Source: Azonexus sp. R2A61 (GTDB lineage: Bacteria; Pseudomonadota; Gammaproteobacteria; Burkholderiales; Rhodocyclaceae). Taken from it: a stretch of 64,000 bases of DNA. Positions 47,504 through 55,982 of this stretch are shown piece after piece. Both the position numbers and the translations under genes were made by a program. The DNA lies in NCBI RefSeq assembly GCF_021401135.1, contig NZ_JACBFO010000002.1, forward strand, positions 620,001-684,000, in the 5' to 3' direction. Every line of letters starts with the position of its first letter. The first letter of the stretch is position 1. The notes under the pieces are model-generated. The model worked only from the letters and a program-made list of their open reading frames with translations. It ran no database searches and had not been told where the DNA came from.

Positions 47504-47547
47504 AATCTGACGTATTTCCCGCGACTCCCCGGCTCCTTAATCTGACG
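47504..47547 (+). promoter_or_regulatory. Direct repeats upstream of urtA
   Basis: AATCTGACG occurs at 47504-47512 and 47539-47547, 35 nt apart, in the 163-nt leader of urtA. Possible activator sites; no proof. Confidence 0.3.
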
Positions 47548-47606
47548 CTGCACCGCAACAAACGGTCTTCGACAGGATTCAAAACCATCACCCGAGGAGC
47601 TTTTCC

Positions 47607-48869
47607 ATGAGCAATCGTCGTACCTTCATCAAGGCCACCGTACTGGCCGCCGCGCTGTCCACCATCGGCATGAGCGCCCATGCCGCCGACACCATCAAGG
47701 TCGGCATCCTGCACTCGCTGTCCGGCACCATGGCCATCTCCGAAACGGCGCTCAAGGAAACGGCGCTGATGACCATCGACGAGATCAACAAGGCCGGCGG
47801 CGTGCTCGGCAAGAAACTGGAGCCGGTGGTCGTCGATCCGGCTTCCAACTGGCCGCTGTTCGCCGAAAAGGCCCGCCAGTTGCTGGCCCAGGACAAGGTT
47901 GCCGTGACCTTCGGCTGCTGGACCTCGGTGTCGCGCAAGTCGGTGCTGCCGGTGTACAAGGAACTCAACGGCCTGCTCTTCTATCCGGTGCAGTACGAAG
48001 GCGAAGAGCTGGAAAAGAACGTCTTCTACACCGGCGCCGCGCCCAACCAGCAAGCCATCCCGGCGGTCGAATACCTGATGTCCAAGGACGGCGGCTCGGC
48101 CAAGCGCTTCGTGCTGCTCGGCACCGACTACGTCTATCCGCGCACCACCAACAAGATCCTGCGCGCCTTCCTGAAGTCGAAGGGCGTCGCCGACGCCGAC
48201 ATCATGGAGGAATACACCCCGTTCGGTCATAGCGATTACCAGACCATCATCGCCAAGATCAAGAAGTTCGCTTCCGAAGGCAAGAAGACCGCCGTCGTGT
48301 CGACCATCAACGGCGACTCCAACGTGCCCTTCTACAAGGAACTGGGCAACGCCGGCCTGAAGGCCACCGACGTGCCGGTCGTCGCCTTCTCGGTCGGCGA
48401 GGAAGAACTGCGCGGCGTCGATACCAAGCCGCTGGTCGGCCACCTGGCGTCGTGGAACTACTTCATGTCGATCAAGAACCCGGAAAACGCCAAGTTCGTG
48501 AAGATGTACAAGGAGTGGGCGAAGAAGCAGAAGCTGCCGAACGCCGACAAGGTCGTCACCAACGATCCGATGGAAGCCACCTACATCGGCATCCACATGT
48601 GGAAGCAGGCCGTCGAGAAGGCCAAGTCCACCGATGTCGACAAGGTCATCGCCGCGATGGGCGGCCAGAGCTTCAAGGCACCGTCCGGTTTCACGGTGAA
48701 GATGGACGAAAAGAACCACCATCTGCACAAGCCGGTGTTCATCGGCGAAGTGAAGGCCGACGGCCAGTTCAACGTCGTCTGGAAGACGCCGGGCCCGGTC
48801 AAGGCCGCCCCGTGGTCGCCGTACATCCCGGGCAACGACAAGAAGAAGGACGAGCCGGAAGGCAAGTGA
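47607..48869 (+). CDS. urtA: Urea ABC transporter substrate-binding protein UrtA
   Basis: 420 residues. Twin-arginine type signal (NRRTFIK, then hydrophobic core and AHA before ADTIKVGILHSLSG). The mature part carries UrtA marks: SGTMAISETALKETALMTID, GCWTSVSRKSVLPVYKELNG, LFYPVQYEGEE and VLLGTDYVYPRTTNKILRAF. It should bind urea or a short-chain amide in the periplasm. A normal urt locus continues with urtBCDE; here a terminator follows directly and the next genes are unrelated. So it is either an orphan receptor or its permease and ATPase genes are elsewhere. A good GAGGAG site precedes the ATG. Confidence 0.93.
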   Translation: MSNRRTFIKATVLAAALSTIGMSAHAADTIKVGILHSLSGTMAISETALKETALMTIDEINKAGGVLGKKLEPVVVDPASNWPLFAEKARQLLAQDKVAVTFGCWTSVSRKSVLPVYKELNGLLFYPVQYEGEELEKNVFYTGAAPNQQAIPAVEYLMSKDGGSAKRFVLLGTDYVYPRTTNKILRAFLKSKGVADADIMEEYTPFGHSDYQTIIAKIKKFASEGKKTAVVSTINGDSNVPFYKELGNAGLKATDVPVVAFSVGEEELRGVDTKPLVGHLASWNYFMSIKNPENAKFVKMYKEWAKKQKLPNADKVVTNDPMEATYIGIHMWKQAVEKAKSTDVDKVIAAMGGQSFKAPSGFTVKMDEKNHHLHKPVFIGEVKADGQFNVVWKTPGPVKAAPWSPYIPGNDKKKDEPEGK

Positions 48870-48893
48870 TCGCCGCATCTCTCTCCTGCGGTC

Positions 48894-48918
48894 AACGGGG
48901 CTTCGGCCCCGTTTTTTT
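48894..48918 (+). terminator. Rho-independent terminator of urtA
   Basis: AACGGGGC-TTCG-GCCCCGTT stem with UUCG-type tetraloop and a T-run. Confidence 0.93.
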
Positions 48919-48925
48919 GCACATG

Positions 48926-48956
48926 AAAAACGGGCATCCCGCGCGGGATGCCCGTT
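48926..48956 (-). terminator. Rho-independent terminator of the DUF799 operon
   Basis: Perfect palindrome at 48929-48956, arms AACGGGCATCCC and complement; on the minus strand it runs into TTTTT. It closes the CsgG-DUF4810-DUF799 operon. Confidence 0.88.
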
Positions 48957-48977
48957 GTCCTTTCGGCCGGCGCGAAC

Positions 48978-49664
48978 TCAGCGGCTGGCCGGCATGCCTT
49001 CCTTCAGGTACATCGGCGAGCGCGGCCCGTAGAGGATGCCGTTCGGCATCCCGGCACTGAGCAGCCGGCCGCTCGTCCGGGCGGCGATGATATGGCCCTG
49101 GCTGCTGATCGTCTCGACGATCTGGCGGATCGCCGCCTTGACCAGCATGCCGACCAGACCGCCGCCACCGTTATCGCCCTCGGCGCTGGAAGCCGTCGCA
49201 CTGCCGTTCCACAGGATGGCGCCGCTGCGCAGATCGACCAAGCGGGCATCCGCCGTCACCCGGGTCTCGCTGGCCAGGATCGCGTAAGAAGTCCCGTACT
49301 GCTTGACCGTGATGTACAGCGCGGCGTCGGCGCCGAAGATCTCGCGCAACTTGGCCGGCGCCACCGCGTGGATGTCCGGCGGGCTGGTCAAGCCGTTGTG
49401 CTTGAAGGTTTCATCGACCAGGGTGACCGGGAAGACGTAATAGCCCGACTCGGCAAGCGGCACGGTGGCTTGCGACATCATGCTGTAGGTCGCCGCGATA
49501 TCGGGCGAGTTGTTGACCGGCGGCAACACCAGGATCGAGGCCGGGCGGGCTGCCTTGAAGGCCGTGTAGTCGGCGGCCGGACGGTTCGTCGCGCAGGCGC
49601 CGAGCGCCAGGGTGGAAAGCGCGATGACGACGGCGCGCAGCACGGAAAGGGTCGGCTTTTTCAT
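48978..49664 (-). CDS. DUF799 (GNA1162-type) lipoprotein
   Basis: 228 residues. Lipoprotein signal with lipobox LALGAC (Cys24). Core features include ASILVLPPVNNSPDIAATYS, TLVDETFKHNGLTSPPDIHA and DARLVDLRSGAILWNGSA. Homologous to the Neisseria surface-associated GNA1162 protein. It is the third gene of a CsgG-like/DUF4810/DUF799 set that is conserved in betaproteobacteria and thought to build an outer-membrane assembly; function otherwise unknown. Its ATG overlaps the DUF4810 stop by 4 nt. Confidence 0.88.
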   Translation of the reverse strand: MKKPTLSVLRAVVIALSTLALGACATNRPAADYTAFKAARPASILVLPPVNNSPDIAATYSMMSQATVPLAESGYYVFPVTLVDETFKHNGLTSPPDIHAVAPAKLREIFGADAALYITVKQYGTSYAILASETRVTADARLVDLRSGAILWNGSATASSAEGDNGGGGLVGMLVKAAIRQIVETISSQGHIIAARTSGRLLSAGMPNGILYGPRSPMYLKEGMPASR

Positions 49665-50035
49665 GGTTTGCTCCCGTCGACCGGACGCTTGGTCTTCAAC
49701 AGGAAATCGACATAGGTCGCGCTTTCCGGATACTGCTCGCGTTCGGCCAGCAGATTGCGCTCGAACAGGTCGGTGCGGCCGGTCTGCCCATAGAGCAGGG
49801 CGAGATGCGCCTGCAGGCCCGGCGGCAATGCGCGGCCTGCCGAACGCGCTTCCTCGCGGACCTGCTCCAGCGCCTGGATAGCCTCTTCCGGCCCGACGGC
49901 ACCCTTGAAATAGGCGTACTGCTGATCGGAGAAATTTCCCCAGTAATACAAGGGCTGCGGCCGCGATACGCAGGCAGTGAGCGATACGGCAAGCGCCACG
50001 GCGAGCGGCAGGCCCTTCGTGAATCCGGTTTTCAT
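49661..50035 (-). CDS. DUF4810 lipoprotein
   Basis: 124 residues from ATG 50035. Lipobox SLTAC (Cys22). The mature part begins with the characteristic RPQPLYYWGNFSDQQYAYFK and continues as helical, TPR-like sequence (EEAIQALEQVREEARSAGRA, LLYGQTGRTDLFERNLLAER). Middle gene of the three-lipoprotein operon; probably a periplasmic scaffold partner of the CsgG-like protein. Confidence 0.88.
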   Translation of the reverse strand: MKTGFTKGLPLAVALAVSLTACVSRPQPLYYWGNFSDQQYAYFKGAVGPEEAIQALEQVREEARSAGRALPPGLQAHLALLYGQTGRTDLFERNLLAEREQYPESATYVDFLLKTKRPVDGSKP

Positions 50036-50047
50036 GAATGCCACCGG

Positions 50048-50725
50048 TCAGTTGCCAGGCCGCCAGGCGCCCCGCTCGATACCATCGACCAAGGCATCGA
50101 CGGCTTGCCGGATCGCCAGGTCGAGCACCTTGCCATTCAAGGTCGAATCGTAGCTGGCGGTGCCGCCGAAGCCGATCACCTCGCGATTCGACAGCGTGTA
50201 TTCACCGGCACCGGCTGCCGAGAAAACCACTTCGGAGGTCTGCACATCGACCACATTGACCATCACCTTGGCGTAGGCCACCTGTTGCTTGCCGCGGCCG
50301 AGAATCCCGAACAGCTGGTGGTCGCCGACTTCCTTGCGGCCGAATTCGGTGACGTCGCCGGTCAACACGTAGCGGGCGCCCTTGAGGGTCTGTGCCTTGC
50401 CGCTGATCCCTGCCTCCTGCTTGATCTCGGCCATATTCTCGCGATCGAGGACGGAGAAGCGGTTGGTCTGCTGCAGATGGGCGACCAGGATGGTCTTGGC
50501 CTGGCTGCCGAGGCGGTCGACGCCGTCGGAGAAGACGCCGCGCATGAAACTCGAGCGATTGTCGAACTTGCCGACCGAAATCGGCTGGCGCTGACCGGCG
50601 TAGGGACGCGATGCCGCAACCGTCTGCTGCGTACCCAGGGCGCGGGATTCTTCGGTCGCGCAACCGGCCAGCGCGGCAAGCAGGGCGACGGCGCCGAGCG
50701 CCGCGGCATTCTTGACAGGGGACAT
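50048..50725 (-). CDS. CsgG/HfaB-family outer-membrane lipoprotein
   Basis: 225 residues. Lipobox ALAGC (Cys22). CsgG-fold core: ISVGKFDNRSSFMRGVFSDG, LVAHLQQTNRFSVLDREN, GARYVLTGDVTEFGRK, and a C-terminal VLDLAIRQAVDALVDGI. CsgG forms the curli secretion pore; this shorter relative without csgABEF genes belongs to the separate CsgG/DUF4810/DUF799 group. First gene of the operon; 106 nt without genes lie upstream. Confidence 0.88.
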   Translation of the reverse strand: MSPVKNAAALGAVALLAALAGCATEESRALGTQQTVAASRPYAGQRQPISVGKFDNRSSFMRGVFSDGVDRLGSQAKTILVAHLQQTNRFSVLDRENMAEIKQEAGISGKAQTLKGARYVLTGDVTEFGRKEVGDHQLFGILGRGKQQVAYAKVMVNVVDVQTSEVVFSAAGAGEYTLSNREVIGFGGTASYDSTLNGKVLDLAIRQAVDALVDGIERGAWRPGN

Positions 50726-50831
50726 GATTTTCTCCGGGAAAGTGTTTGGCCAACCCGGCGGAAATCACCGGAAGCCGGGTCGAAAGCATGCGATTGTAGT
50801 TTTTAAACCCGACCGTGGGAATGCCTGCGTG

Positions 50832-51665
50832 CTAGCAGGCAAGCCCCTCGCCGGCTTCGACGAAGGCCCGGATGCCGTCCACCAGCGCTTCCGGTGCCGT
50901 CAGATGCGGCAAGTGGCCGATCGCGTCGATGATCGCCATCCGGCTGCCCGGAATCTGCGCGTGCAGGTAATCGGCGGTTTCGCGCGGCACGAAATAGTCG
51001 GCCGACGACTGGGCAATCAGCACCGGCACGCGGACCAGGGGCAGTGCGGCGCGATGGTCGGTCTGCAACACCGAACAGACGATCGTCAGCATCAGTTCCT
51101 TCGGGACACGGCCCATGGTCCCGGCAAAACGCTCGGCCAGATTGGGCGGCGAAGATTCGCCCAGCGCAGCGCGGCTGAAGGCGCTGACCCAGGCGGGATA
51201 ATCACCGTCCAGGGCCGCGTAGGTGGCGTGGATGTCGGCCGTGGTGAAACCGCCGCGATAGCCCGCCGCATCCAGATAACGCGGCGAGGTGCCGATCAGC
51301 ACCAGACGGGCGAAGGCTTCGGCTTGCCTGACGCTGGCCAGCAGCAGCGCCAGCCCGCCGATCGAATGTCCAACCGCCACCGGCGGCTGCGGCAGTCCCA
51401 GCGCGGCGACGATCTGCAGCAGGTCCTCGGCATAACCGCTGGCGTTCAGGTAGTGCGACTGCCGGGCACGGAAATCCTCGAAATTCGAGTCGACCGATCC
51501 GACGTGGTCGAACAGCACGATCCGCCAGTCCCGCGCGAAGGCCGGCACGACCTGCGACCAGATCGTCTGATCGGCGCCCAGGCCATTGACGAACAGCAGG
51601 GTGTTCCGGGCATCGGTACGGCCAGTGACGTTAACGTTGTTCCGGCGCAGCGGGTCGCTTTCCAT
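50832..51665 (-). CDS. Alpha/beta hydrolase of the RsbQ/KAI2 group
   Basis: 277 residues. Start MESDPLRRNNVNVTGR. Marks shared with Bacillus RsbQ: LLFVNGLGADQTIWSQVVPA, IVLFDHVGSVDSNF, SHYLNASGYAEDLLQIVAAL, nucleophile Ser101 in VGHSIGGLALL, and LIGTSPRYLDAAGYRGGF. Catalytic Asp in AQSSADYFVP and His in GHLPHLTAPE. Proteins of this group bind and slowly hydrolyse small butenolide-like or unknown ligands to signal stress; in bacteria the partner is often a PAS-phosphatase (RsbP), but none is adjacent here. Single minus-strand gene. Confidence 0.85.
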   Translation of the reverse strand: MESDPLRRNNVNVTGRTDARNTLLFVNGLGADQTIWSQVVPAFARDWRIVLFDHVGSVDSNFEDFRARQSHYLNASGYAEDLLQIVAALGLPQPPVAVGHSIGGLALLLASVRQAEAFARLVLIGTSPRYLDAAGYRGGFTTADIHATYAALDGDYPAWVSAFSRAALGESSPPNLAERFAGTMGRVPKELMLTIVCSVLQTDHRAALPLVRVPVLIAQSSADYFVPRETADYLHAQIPGSRMAIIDAIGHLPHLTAPEALVDGIRAFVEAGEGLAC

Positions 51666-51749
51666 GGCACACCTCCCAATGTCATTGTCACTTCATTTAT
51701 AGCCCAACGACATCGGCCGGACAAACCCCGGCGAGAATTGCGCCGCTCT

Positions 51750-51763
51750 TGCGGTCGACCGCA
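51750..51763. repeat. Palindrome TGCGGTCGACCGCA at the end of the malonate operon
   Basis: Perfect 14-bp palindrome, 15 nt past the stop of the last gene of the minus-strand operon. It may act in transcript termination or 3'-end stability. Confidence 0.75.
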
Positions 51764-51778
51764 GGAATCGAAGGAAAT

Positions 51779-52765
51779 TCAGCGGCCGTCGTCGGCACGA
51801 GCCGCATAGCGGCTGGCCATCCAGGCGCAGACGAACAGTTGCAACTGGTGGTAGAGCATGACCGGCAGCAGGATCAGCCCCATCGACGGATGCAGGCCGA
51901 ACAGCAGACGCGCCATCGGCACGCCGGACGCCATCGTCTTCTTGGAAGCGCAGAACACCGCGGCGATCTCCTCCTCCACCGAAAAGCCGAGGCGCCGCAC
52001 CACCCGGGTCGTCAGCCAGAGGACCAGCGCCAGGATCAACGCCGCGCCGAGCAGCGCCGTGAGCAGCACATCGGGCCCGTTGTCACGCCACAAACCGGAA
52101 GCGGTCGAATCGCAGAAAGCGGTATAGACCAGCAACAGGATCGCCCAGCGGTCGAGCCGATGGACCAGATGTTTGTGCCGGGCATGCCAGCCGTGCAGCA
52201 CCGGCCGCAGGAGCTGGCCGAGCAGCAGCGGCAGGAGCAGCAGGCGGGCGATGCCGACGACGGCATCCCACATCGACCAGCCATGCCCCTGCACGCCGGT
52301 GAAGGCCGCCACCAGCAGCGGCGTGGCGACAATGCCGAGCAGGCTGGACAAGGTGGCGTTGAAGATCGCCACCGGCACGTCGCCGCGCGCCATGGCGGTC
52401 ATCGCCACCGACGACGAAATGGTCGACGGCAGCACACACAGATAGCAGAAGCCGAGCGCCAGCCCCGGCGGCAGCCAGCGCCCGACCAGCGCGTAGGCGA
52501 CCACCCAGATCAGCGGAAAGACGACGAAGGTGCAGGACTGCACGAACAGATGCACGCGCCAGCGCAGCATGCCGTTGCGCAACGCCCGGGTCGAAATCCC
52601 CAGCCCGTGCAGGAAAAAGACCAGGGCGATGGCCGCATCGGCCAGCAGATCGCCATGCAGCGGCCCGCCGCCGCGTCCCCATTCGGCAGTGAATGCGGCC
52701 AGCACGACGGCGCCGATCATGCCGCCGAGAAACCATTCCTTCTTCAGGAAACGAAAAACCGCCAT
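51779..52765 (-). CDS. SBF-type (bile acid:sodium symporter family) membrane carrier
   Basis: 328 residues from ATG 52765 (MAVFRFLKKEWFLGGMIGAV); longer frames overlap mdcH and are Arg-rich. Ten or so membrane segments. Family marks are HGLGISTRALRNGMLRWRVH, LPSTISSSVAMTAMARGDVP (the conserved LPST/xSSSV stretch), and EIAAVFCASKKTMASGVPM. The substrate is unknown; the family contains transporters for bile acids, pantoate and other organic anions. It is 17 nt downstream of mdcH and so the last gene of the operon, possibly an accessory carboxylate carrier. Confidence 0.85.
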   Translation of the reverse strand: MAVFRFLKKEWFLGGMIGAVVLAAFTAEWGRGGGPLHGDLLADAAIALVFFLHGLGISTRALRNGMLRWRVHLFVQSCTFVVFPLIWVVAYALVGRWLPPGLALGFCYLCVLPSTISSSVAMTAMARGDVPVAIFNATLSSLLGIVATPLLVAAFTGVQGHGWSMWDAVVGIARLLLLPLLLGQLLRPVLHGWHARHKHLVHRLDRWAILLLVYTAFCDSTASGLWRDNGPDVLLTALLGAALILALVLWLTTRVVRRLGFSVEEEIAAVFCASKKTMASGVPMARLLFGLHPSMGLILLPVMLYHQLQLFVCAWMASRYAARADDGR

Positions 52766-52782
52766 GCCCGCGCCTCGCATGC

Positions 52783-53703
52783 TCAGGCCGCCAACACCCG
52801 GTTCAGCCAGCCGAGCAACCCGTCGAGCGTGCGAAAATCGTCGCTGGCCCGGGCCGGAATGCCGCTGTCGAGCTCCTCCCACATGCGGGCCAGGGCGTTG
52901 CCCGGCCCGATTTCCAGCACGGCGTCCGGTTGCAATTCGCGCACTGCATTCAGGCAACCGGCCCAGTCGAGGCGGGACGAAAGCTGGCGGGCCAGGGCCG
53001 GGAAAGCCCGGTCAGTATGACGATGAGCCACGGCATCGACGGCACTGAGCACCGGAAAACTCAGCGGTTTTGCCGGCAATCCGGCGAGTTGGGCGGCAAA
53101 CGCCGGGGTTGCCGCAGCCAGGCGCGACGTATGCGACGGCGTCCTGACGGCGAGCCGGCTGACCCGGCTCGCCCCCCGTGCGGCAAACGCCGCTTCCGCC
53201 ACCGGCAGTCCAGCCAGCGGCCCGGCCAGCACGAAGTGCGCGGGGCCGTTGCGAATTGCCATTTCCAGGCCGAGGATGGCGGCCGCTTCGACGACCGTCG
53301 ATTCGCTCAGGCCGAGAACGGCGATCATGCCGTAGTCGCCGGGCGCCGCGGCATCCATCAGGCGTGCCCGCTCGGCCGCCAGCGCGATGGCCGTGGCCGG
53401 CGCCAGGCCGGCGGCAGCGGCACAGGCGCTCAGTTCGCCCAGCGAATAGCCGGCCAGGCAGACCGGCTTCGGCAAGCGCCCGGCCAGCCGTGACCAGAGC
53501 AGCATCTGCTGCGCAACGATCAGCGGTTGGGCCAGCGCGTTGCCGGCCAATTGTTCTGCCGTCGGCGGGCATCCGGCGGACCAGCCGGGCAGGCAGCGAA
53601 CCAGCGCCTCGGCGATCTCGGCATCGGCCTGCTCGTGCAGGAAGGTCCAGTGCCCCGCCGCCTGACCGCCCTGGCCGGAAAACAGGATGGCCAGCCGGTT
53701 CAC
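52783..53703 (-). CDS. mdcH: Malonate decarboxylase epsilon subunit, malonyl-CoA:ACP transacylase
   Basis: Loads malonate onto the decarboxylase carrier protein to start the cycle. 306 residues with the FabD-like fold: ILFSGQGGQAAGHWTFLHEQ, nucleophile Ser in AGYSLGELSACAAAAG, conserved Arg in ALAAERARLMDAAAPG, His in VRTPSHTSRLAAATPAF. The start overlaps the mdcB stop by 4 nt. It is the last of the mdc genes in the ACDEGBH order. Confidence 0.94.
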   Translation of the reverse strand: MNRLAILFSGQGGQAAGHWTFLHEQADAEIAEALVRCLPGWSAGCPPTAEQLAGNALAQPLIVAQQMLLWSRLAGRLPKPVCLAGYSLGELSACAAAAGLAPATAIALAAERARLMDAAAPGDYGMIAVLGLSESTVVEAAAILGLEMAIRNGPAHFVLAGPLAGLPVAEAAFAARGASRVSRLAVRTPSHTSRLAAATPAFAAQLAGLPAKPLSFPVLSAVDAVAHRHTDRAFPALARQLSSRLDWAGCLNAVRELQPDAVLEIGPGNALARMWEELDSGIPARASDDFRTLDGLLGWLNRVLAA

Positions 53704-54599
53704 CGCAAGACTCCGGCCTCGGCCAGGAACAAGGTGACGCCGAGCAGGTCGGCACTGCCGCCGGGACTCAGGCGACGGGCAACGAATTCGCGGTCGATGG
53801 CAGCCGCCCGGCCTGACCAGTCGTCGGCCAGTACCCCACCGGCCGCCAGGAAGCCACGCGCCAGGCGCTGCCCGAACGCCAGCCCGGGCGGCCCGCCGCG
53901 GTACAGCAGATTACTGTCCTCCACCTCGGCAATCAGGCTGAACAGTGCCTGGGTCGCGGCCAGCGCCGGATCGCCGGTCGCCAGCAGCGCCGCCCGGTAA
54001 GCCGGCAGGCCGATATCGCGCACCGACGGAAAACCGGCCGCCGCCTCCTGCCGGGCCCCCCCGGCACCGTAACGGCGGGCCACCTGCAAGCCGTGGCTGC
54101 CGTCGTCCGCCAGCGGCGACGCAGCCGAGGCCAGGATGCCCTCGCCCCAACGCTCGCGGACGACGGCGCACATCGAGGCCGGTCGCGGCAGCTCGCCGCT
54201 GGCGGTCAACAGACCGGCGGCGGCACAAAGCAGGCCGAGGTTGAAAATTGCCCCGCGATGCGTGTTGACCCCAGCAGTCGCCTGCAGCATGCGCCTTTCG
54301 GCGGCGACGCCCAGCCCCTGCAAGGCCGGGAATTCCGGGCTTTCCAGCCCGAGCGCGGCAATCGCCGGAAAGTAGCTGCGCAGCGCATGCAGGCTGCGCG
54401 TGAAGGTGTGGAAATCCATGTCGCGGTGGCTGCCGCAACTGGCCGGCGTAACCAGCCCGGGTTTGTGGTTCAGCGCCACCTCGCGGTACAGCCCGCGCAC
54501 CGCCAGGCATCCGATGCGGCGCGCGGCATCGCCACCGGACAGCGCGCCGCCGGCGGGCTGGGCGGCACCGGCCAGCGGGGATGGTCCGTTCTGCCTCAT
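53700..54599 (-). CDS. mdcB: Triphosphoribosyl-dephospho-CoA synthase
   Basis: Makes the precursor of the 2'-(5''-phosphoribosyl)-3'-dephospho-CoA prosthetic group. 299 residues. CitG/MdcB marks: NHKPGLVTPASCGSHRDMDF, GVNTHRGAIFNLGLLCAAAG, SNLLYRGGPPGLAFGQRLA. The N-terminal 30 residues are Gly/Ala-rich and may be overlong; a start nearer RIGCLAVRGLYREV is possible. It is 10 nt after mdcG and overlaps mdcH. Confidence 0.94.
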   Translation of the reverse strand: MRQNGPSPLAGAAQPAGGALSGGDAARRIGCLAVRGLYREVALNHKPGLVTPASCGSHRDMDFHTFTRSLHALRSYFPAIAALGLESPEFPALQGLGVAAERRMLQATAGVNTHRGAIFNLGLLCAAAGLLTASGELPRPASMCAVVRERWGEGILASAASPLADDGSHGLQVARRYGAGGARQEAAAGFPSVRDIGLPAYRAALLATGDPALAATQALFSLIAEVEDSNLLYRGGPPGLAFGQRLARGFLAAGGVLADDWSGRAAAIDREFVARRLSPGGSADLLGVTLFLAEAGVLR

Positions 54600-54609
54600 C
54601 GCATCCGCC

Positions 54610-55269
54610 TCAGGCCGGACTCAGCCGAGCCAGCAGTTCGCCGATGGCGAACAGGCCGACCTGTCGTTCGCCCTTGGCCAGGACCTTGCCCGCCACATCC
54701 CCGACCAGCATCGGCAGCAATTCGCGCCAGGCGACCGCCAGATCGCCGGCAAAACGCAACTCGCCGTCGATCCGCGACGCAGCCCGGCGATCGGCCTCGA
54801 GCAACGCACCGAGCGCGGCAGCGCATTGGTCGCGCCGGTCGACATCGACGATCAGGTCGATGTCCGAACCGGCCCGGCGATAGGCTTCACCGGACGAGGT
54901 CTGCCAGGCCAGCGAACCGTAGACGCCGACCCGCACCCCGCATCGTGCCAGGGTTTCCTGCAAGCTTTGCAAGGCGCTGCGGTCGACCGCGTCGAGGCTG
55001 TCCAGACAATCGTCGATGCCCAGCGGCGGCAGCACGGCGGCGATGTCGCCGGCCACCACCTGCAACGACAGGCGCCGGCGTTCCTGCGCCAGCGGCAGGC
55101 ACAGGCCGAGCGCCAAACGGTCGCCGGAAGCCGCCTGGCGGGCGGCGACAAAAGGGCGATTCGCCCCGAGCCAGGCATCGAGCGCCGCTTGAGCCGGCGA
55201 ATCGGGCGCCGCGCAAGGCGACGCGACAACCGCCTGCGGTCGCAGGTAAACCCGGTCGTGACGCAACAT
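54610..55269 (-). CDS. mdcG: Malonate decarboxylase holo-ACP synthase (phosphoribosyl-dephospho-CoA transferase)
   Basis: Attaches the prosthetic group to Ser of the MdcC carrier. 219 residues from ATG 55269 (MLRHDRVYLRPQAVVASPCA); nucleotidyltransferase features in VGVYGSLAWQTSSGEAYRRA followed by SDIDLIVDV (paired Asp). It starts 2 nt after mdcE and is 10 nt upstream of mdcB. Confidence 0.93.
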   Translation of the reverse strand: MLRHDRVYLRPQAVVASPCAAPDSPAQAALDAWLGANRPFVAARQAASGDRLALGLCLPLAQERRRLSLQVVAGDIAAVLPPLGIDDCLDSLDAVDRSALQSLQETLARCGVRVGVYGSLAWQTSSGEAYRRAGSDIDLIVDVDRRDQCAAALGALLEADRRAASRIDGELRFAGDLAVAWRELLPMLVGDVAGKVLAKGERQVGLFAIGELLARLSPA

Positions 55270-55271
55270 GC

Positions 55272-55982
55272 TCAATCCCCGGCGACCCGTTCGGCGATGG
55301 TCGCCGCCAGCTGCCGTCCGCCGCGCACCCGGCCGATCGCCATCCGCGGGTCGCCGGCCCGGCACCGCCCGACCGCTTCGTCCAGTGCGGCGGCCAGCAG
55401 GCTCGGCGACGGCGACGGCCAGATCGCCTCGATGCCGCCCATGCGCTGGTAATTCTCGGCCCCCGGCGCAAAGATCGGCGAATTGCCGGCCAGTTCGCCC
55501 AGTTGCTCGAGCGGAATCTTGGTCACCCGCGACATCGCCCGCAGGTCCATCACACGCACCTGCGCGTCCTGCAAGGCATAGGCGACATCGGCCATCAGTC
55601 CGAAAGACAGGAAACCGCCGCTGACCGCGTTGGCGGTGACCAAGGCCACCGACGGATGTCCGCGCCGACGCGCCAGATCGACGCATTCGGCCAGGTGCGC
55701 CAGCGAGCCGTTGAGGCAGAGCAGTTCCTGGCTGCGCGACAGGGCCTGGCCGCTGGTATCGACCAGGAAGAGCAGCGGTCGGCCGGGATGCTTTTCGATC
55801 GTCGCCAGCACGGCAGCGGCCAAAGACAAGGCGATCGCGTGGTCGACCGCCGCCGCGTCGGTGGTGCCAAGCACGGCGATGCTCTGTCCGCCCAGCGTGG
55901 CTTCGCCGATCAGCACCTTGTCGTTGCGGTCAACCCGATGTCCTTCGGGAAACAGCGCGTCGAGAATGTCGTTGAGCTTCAT
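55272..55982 (-). CDS. mdcE: Malonate decarboxylase gamma subunit
   Basis: Carboxyltransferase-fold subunit that with MdcD decarboxylates malonyl-S-ACP. 236 residues from ATG 55982 (MKLNDILDALFPEGHRVDRN), overlapping mdcD by 4 nt; an earlier frame start lies inside mdcD. Marks: FLVDTSGQALSRSQELLCLN, ALVTANAVSGGFLSFGLMAD, VRVMDLRAMSRVTKIPLEQL. Confidence 0.95.
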   Translation of the reverse strand: MKLNDILDALFPEGHRVDRNDKVLIGEATLGGQSIAVLGTTDAAAVDHAIALSLAAAVLATIEKHPGRPLLFLVDTSGQALSRSQELLCLNGSLAHLAECVDLARRRGHPSVALVTANAVSGGFLSFGLMADVAYALQDAQVRVMDLRAMSRVTKIPLEQLGELAGNSPIFAPGAENYQRMGGIEAIWPSPSPSLLAAALDEAVGRCRAGDPRMAIGRVRGGRQLAATIAERVAGD

